Program-made: the position numbers and the translations under genes | DNA from: Austwickia chelonae NBRC 105200 | GTDB lineage: Bacteria; Actinomycetota; Actinomycetes; Actinomycetales; Dermatophilaceae | NCBI RefSeq assembly: GCF_000298175.1 | Contig: NZ_BAGZ01000008.1 | Span: forward strand, 1 to 64,000 | Length of the DNA: 64,000 nt | Reading direction: 5' to 3' | The notes under the pieces: generated by a model | Told to the model about the DNA's origin: nothing | The model's input: the letters and a program-made list of their open reading frames with translations, nothing else | Databases searched by the model: none | In this document: positions 62,221 through 64,000 of the stretch, one piece after another | How the letters are laid out: each line of letters opens with the position of its first letter | How positions within the stretch are numbered: the stretch's first letter is position 1

Positions 62221-62287
62221 AAAAGTGGTCGGGGATAACAGTCTCGGGCTGTATCAATGTCCGACTTCTTATGGCGAGGCTGAGTTG

Positions 62288-62785
62288 ATGCTGGACGATC
62301 CGGTACCGGGGACCCGTGGGCTTCCCGTCGAGGAGGTCGCAGAGGTCCTGCGGTCCCGGGGATTACGGATGACTTCCCAACGGGAACGTGTGCTGCGTGC
62401 CGTGGCCCGGTTGGTGCACGGCACTCCCGAGGAGGTGTCGGCGATGGTGAACGCCGACGGCGGGTCCTTGATGCCTCCGTCGACGGTGTATCGCAACCTG
62501 GACACCCTGGAACGGATCGGGGCGGTCTCCCGTACACAGTTGGGGAAACGCGCGCCGTCCTACCATCTGGCGTCCCACGGCGATCACGTGCACGTGGTCT
62601 GTTCGTGTTGCCGCGAGGTCGGGGAAGCACCTGTCGACGGTGCCCGGGCCTTCGCCGCCGCGGTGGAGGAGGCTTCAGGGTTCGTGGTGGACCTGCGTCA
62701 TATGGCGGTGCAGGGCTGGTGTGCCGAGTGCGCGCCCGAGGTGGGTCACCGATCGACCTGGGGCGTGAGGAGCGAGGAGAGATGA
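62288..62785 (+). CDS. Fur family metal-dependent regulator
   Basis: A 165-residue Fur-superfamily repressor. The N-terminal winged helix has LRSRGLRMTSQRERVLRAV and MPPSTVYRNLDTLERIGAVSRTQ. The metal/dimerisation domain has the His cluster SHGDHVHVVCSCC and a second Cys pair WCAEC, giving the structural zinc site (CxxC twice). From neighbourhood with nitrobindin and ygfZ it may be the orthologue of Streptomyces Nur (nickel-responsive), but iron, zinc or peroxide sensing cannot be excluded. ygfZ overlaps its stop (ATGA). Confidence 0.9.
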   Translation: MLDDPVPGTRGLPVEEVAEVLRSRGLRMTSQRERVLRAVARLVHGTPEEVSAMVNADGGSLMPPSTVYRNLDTLERIGAVSRTQLGKRAPSYHLASHGDHVHVVCSCCREVGEAPVDGARAFAAAVEEASGFVVDLRHMAVQGWCAECAPEVGHRSTWGVRSEER

Positions 62786-63795
62786 CGAGTTCACCGTTCA
62801 TGGAGGTATCAGGTGCGGTGGCAGCGTCCGGTCCGGACGTCGGGGTCGCCGCCCACTACGGAGACCCTGCCCGTGAACAAAGACGTCTTCTGGACGGGAC
62901 GGCCGTGGTGGACCTGTCCCACCGGGGCGTGGTCACGGTGTCCGGTCCGGACCGTCTCAGCTGGTTGCACTCGTTGACGACCCAGCATCTGACCGAACTG
63001 CCGGCGCGACGCTCGACGGAGACCCTGGTGCTCAGCCCGAAGGGTCATGTGGAACACGCGCTCCATCTGGTGGACGACGGGGAGCGGTCGTGGATCACGG
63101 TCGAACCGGGGGCCGTGTCGGCGTTGGTGTCCTGGCTGGACCGGATGCGGTTCATGTTGCGGGTCGAGGTGACCGATCGGTCCGCGGAGTATGCGGTGCT
63201 GGGTGAGCCGTGTGATCGGGAGGGCACGGCGGAGGAAGCTCCGACCTGGCGTGACCCCTGGCCGGGCCCGGTGGGTAGGACGGCCTGTTACGGGCCGGAG
63301 GAGGCGCATCCGGGGGCGGAGCGGGCCTGGCGGGAAGTGATCGTCCCTCGGGCTTCCCTGGTCGAGGCGGTGGCTGGGCGTCCTCTGGCTGGTGTCTGGG
63401 CCGCGGAGGCGCTCCGGATCGCGGCGTGGCGCCCCCGGGCTGCCTGTGAGGTCGACCATCGCACGATCGTGCACGAGCTGGATTGGCTCCGGACGGCGGT
63501 GCACCTGCAGAAGGGCTGTTATCGCGGCCAGGAGACGGTGGCGCGGGTGCACAACCTGGGCCGTCCTCCTCGACGGTTGGTCTTCTGTCATGTCGACGGT
63601 TCGGAGCACGTCCTGCCCGAGCCCGGTGCCGAGCTGTCCTTCGGTGGACGGACGGTGGGGCGACTCACGAGCATCGCCCGGCATGTCGAGGACGGTCCCG
63701 TCGCGTTGGCCGTGGTGAAGCGTTCGGTGCCGGTCGACGCGGTGCTTGTCGCCGGGGGGACGACCGTCGCACAGACGACGATCGTGCGACCCTGA
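62782..63795 (+). CDS. ygfZ: YgfZ/GcvT-like folate-binding protein (Fe-S maintenance)
   Basis: A 337-residue aminomethyltransferase-like protein of the YgfZ family, a tetrahydrofolate-dependent factor for Fe-S cluster enzymes. The signature KGCYRGQE with its redox-active Cys lies near residue 240 (LQKGCYRGQETVARVHNLGRPPRRLV). Earlier features: VDLSHRGVVTVSGPDRLSWLHSLTTQ and LSPKGHVEHALHL. ATG overlaps the fur stop, so both are made together, tying metal sensing to Fe-S repair. Confidence 0.93.
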   Translation: MTSSPFMEVSGAVAASGPDVGVAAHYGDPAREQRRLLDGTAVVDLSHRGVVTVSGPDRLSWLHSLTTQHLTELPARRSTETLVLSPKGHVEHALHLVDDGERSWITVEPGAVSALVSWLDRMRFMLRVEVTDRSAEYAVLGEPCDREGTAEEAPTWRDPWPGPVGRTACYGPEEAHPGAERAWREVIVPRASLVEAVAGRPLAGVWAAEALRIAAWRPRAACEVDHRTIVHELDWLRTAVHLQKGCYRGQETVARVHNLGRPPRRLVFCHVDGSEHVLPEPGAELSFGGRTVGRLTSIARHVEDGPVALAVVKRSVPVDAVLVAGGTTVAQTTIVRP

Positions 63796-63918
63796 AAAGT
63801 CTTCCGGCCGAGTACTTTCCATAGGAAAGCCGATCTTCGGGCCATGCGGGGCCGAACGTGTCCAAGATCGCAGCCCAGGTGCTTGCTGGCCGCTTATCCG
63901 GGTTAGCAGACTGACACC

Positions 63919-64000
63919 ATGAGCACATCCACGACTCCCAGCACCAGGATGCGAGAGTTGGGTGCTTTTCTCCGGCAACAGCGCACCGCCGCGGACCTGT
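63919..64000 (+). CDS. Start of an XRE/MmyB-like helix-turn-helix regulator; cut by window edge
   Basis: Only 27 residues are visible: MSTSTTPSTRMRELGAFLRQ followed by QRTAADL. The RELGAFLRQQR stretch is the usual opening of actinobacterial XRE-type regulators with a C-terminal MmyB ligand-binding domain. The rest lies beyond the window, so the call rests on this short match. ATG 63919 is the first clear start. Confidence 0.5.
   Translation, partial: MSTSTTPSTRMRELGAFLRQQRTAADL

Overview
The window comes from a high-GC, Gram-positive actinobacterium (Actinomycetota). It carries a mycothiol biosynthesis gene (mshD), an orphan GlnR-type regulator, a LytR-CpsA-Psr cell-wall ligase, a menaquinone gene (menE), treY/treZ, and many GTG starts. 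A 12-gene flagellar operon shows a motile lineage. Flagellated members of the Micrococcales, for example Dermatophilaceae-like organisms, fit best, but the genus cannot be fixed from the sequence alone.

Layout. (1) 1-1432: the cut-off 5' part of a secreted SAP-type peptidase, minus strand. (2) 1804-12563: a tightly coupled flagellar operon flbD-motA-motB-fliL-fliM-fliN-fliO-fliP-fliQ-fliR-flhB-flhA. It ends with an unknown two-helix membrane protein and a perfect 19-bp terminator hairpin. (3) 12633-15210: a GntR/FadR-type regulator and a second SAP-family protein, a lipoprotein that has lost the catalytic Ser and Asp. (4) 15300-17865: a low-GC foreign patch with a frameshifted tyrosine integrase remnant, an ABC ATPase/permease pair and degenerate sequence, abutting a tRNA-Glu/Asp/Phe cluster. 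(5) 18540-38932: metabolic genes. These are glyA, sdaA, a phosphatase, citrate-type and SSS symporters with an aminotransferase, bioF, convergent menE, an AspT-like exchanger, ilvA and purU. The stretch also holds a PTS EIIBC remnant, tRNA-Lys, and a tandem pair of secreted repeat proteins sharing an almost identical 234-bp 3' cassette. (6) 39002-47351: a DUF3516-type helicase, a GNAT protein, and treY-treZ coupled to an unknown gene. (7) 47423-58337: a phosphate block with a PHO box, pstSCAB, and opposite to it mshD-ppk-mutT1, then a secreted 5'-nucleotidase. (8) 58398-64000: glnR, a MoaD/ThiS-like protein, a membrane protein, a nitrobindin, an LCP protein, fur-ygfZ and the start of an XRE regulator.

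How the parts work together. The flagellar operon supplies the stator (MotAB), the switch/C-ring (FliMN), FliL and the complete export gate (FliOPQR-FlhBA). Filament, hook and sigma-28 genes are absent and must lie elsewhere. glyA, sdaA, ilvA and purU concern serine/threonine breakdown and one-carbon units. pstSCAB takes up phosphate, Ppk stores it as polyphosphate, and the nucleotidase releases it from nucleotides. From memory, the order from pst/ppk/mutT1/mshD through glnR to fur resembles a conserved neighbourhood in Streptomyces.

The most notable non-routine signals are the SAP pseudoenzyme, the 234-bp in-frame cassette shared by two otherwise diverged paralogues, mutually exclusive hairpins ending in a T-run upstream of fur, very long perfect hairpins between convergent genes, and a small coupled ORF in front of fliM. 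I saw no CRISPR array, rRNA, intact insertion sequence or complete prophage.
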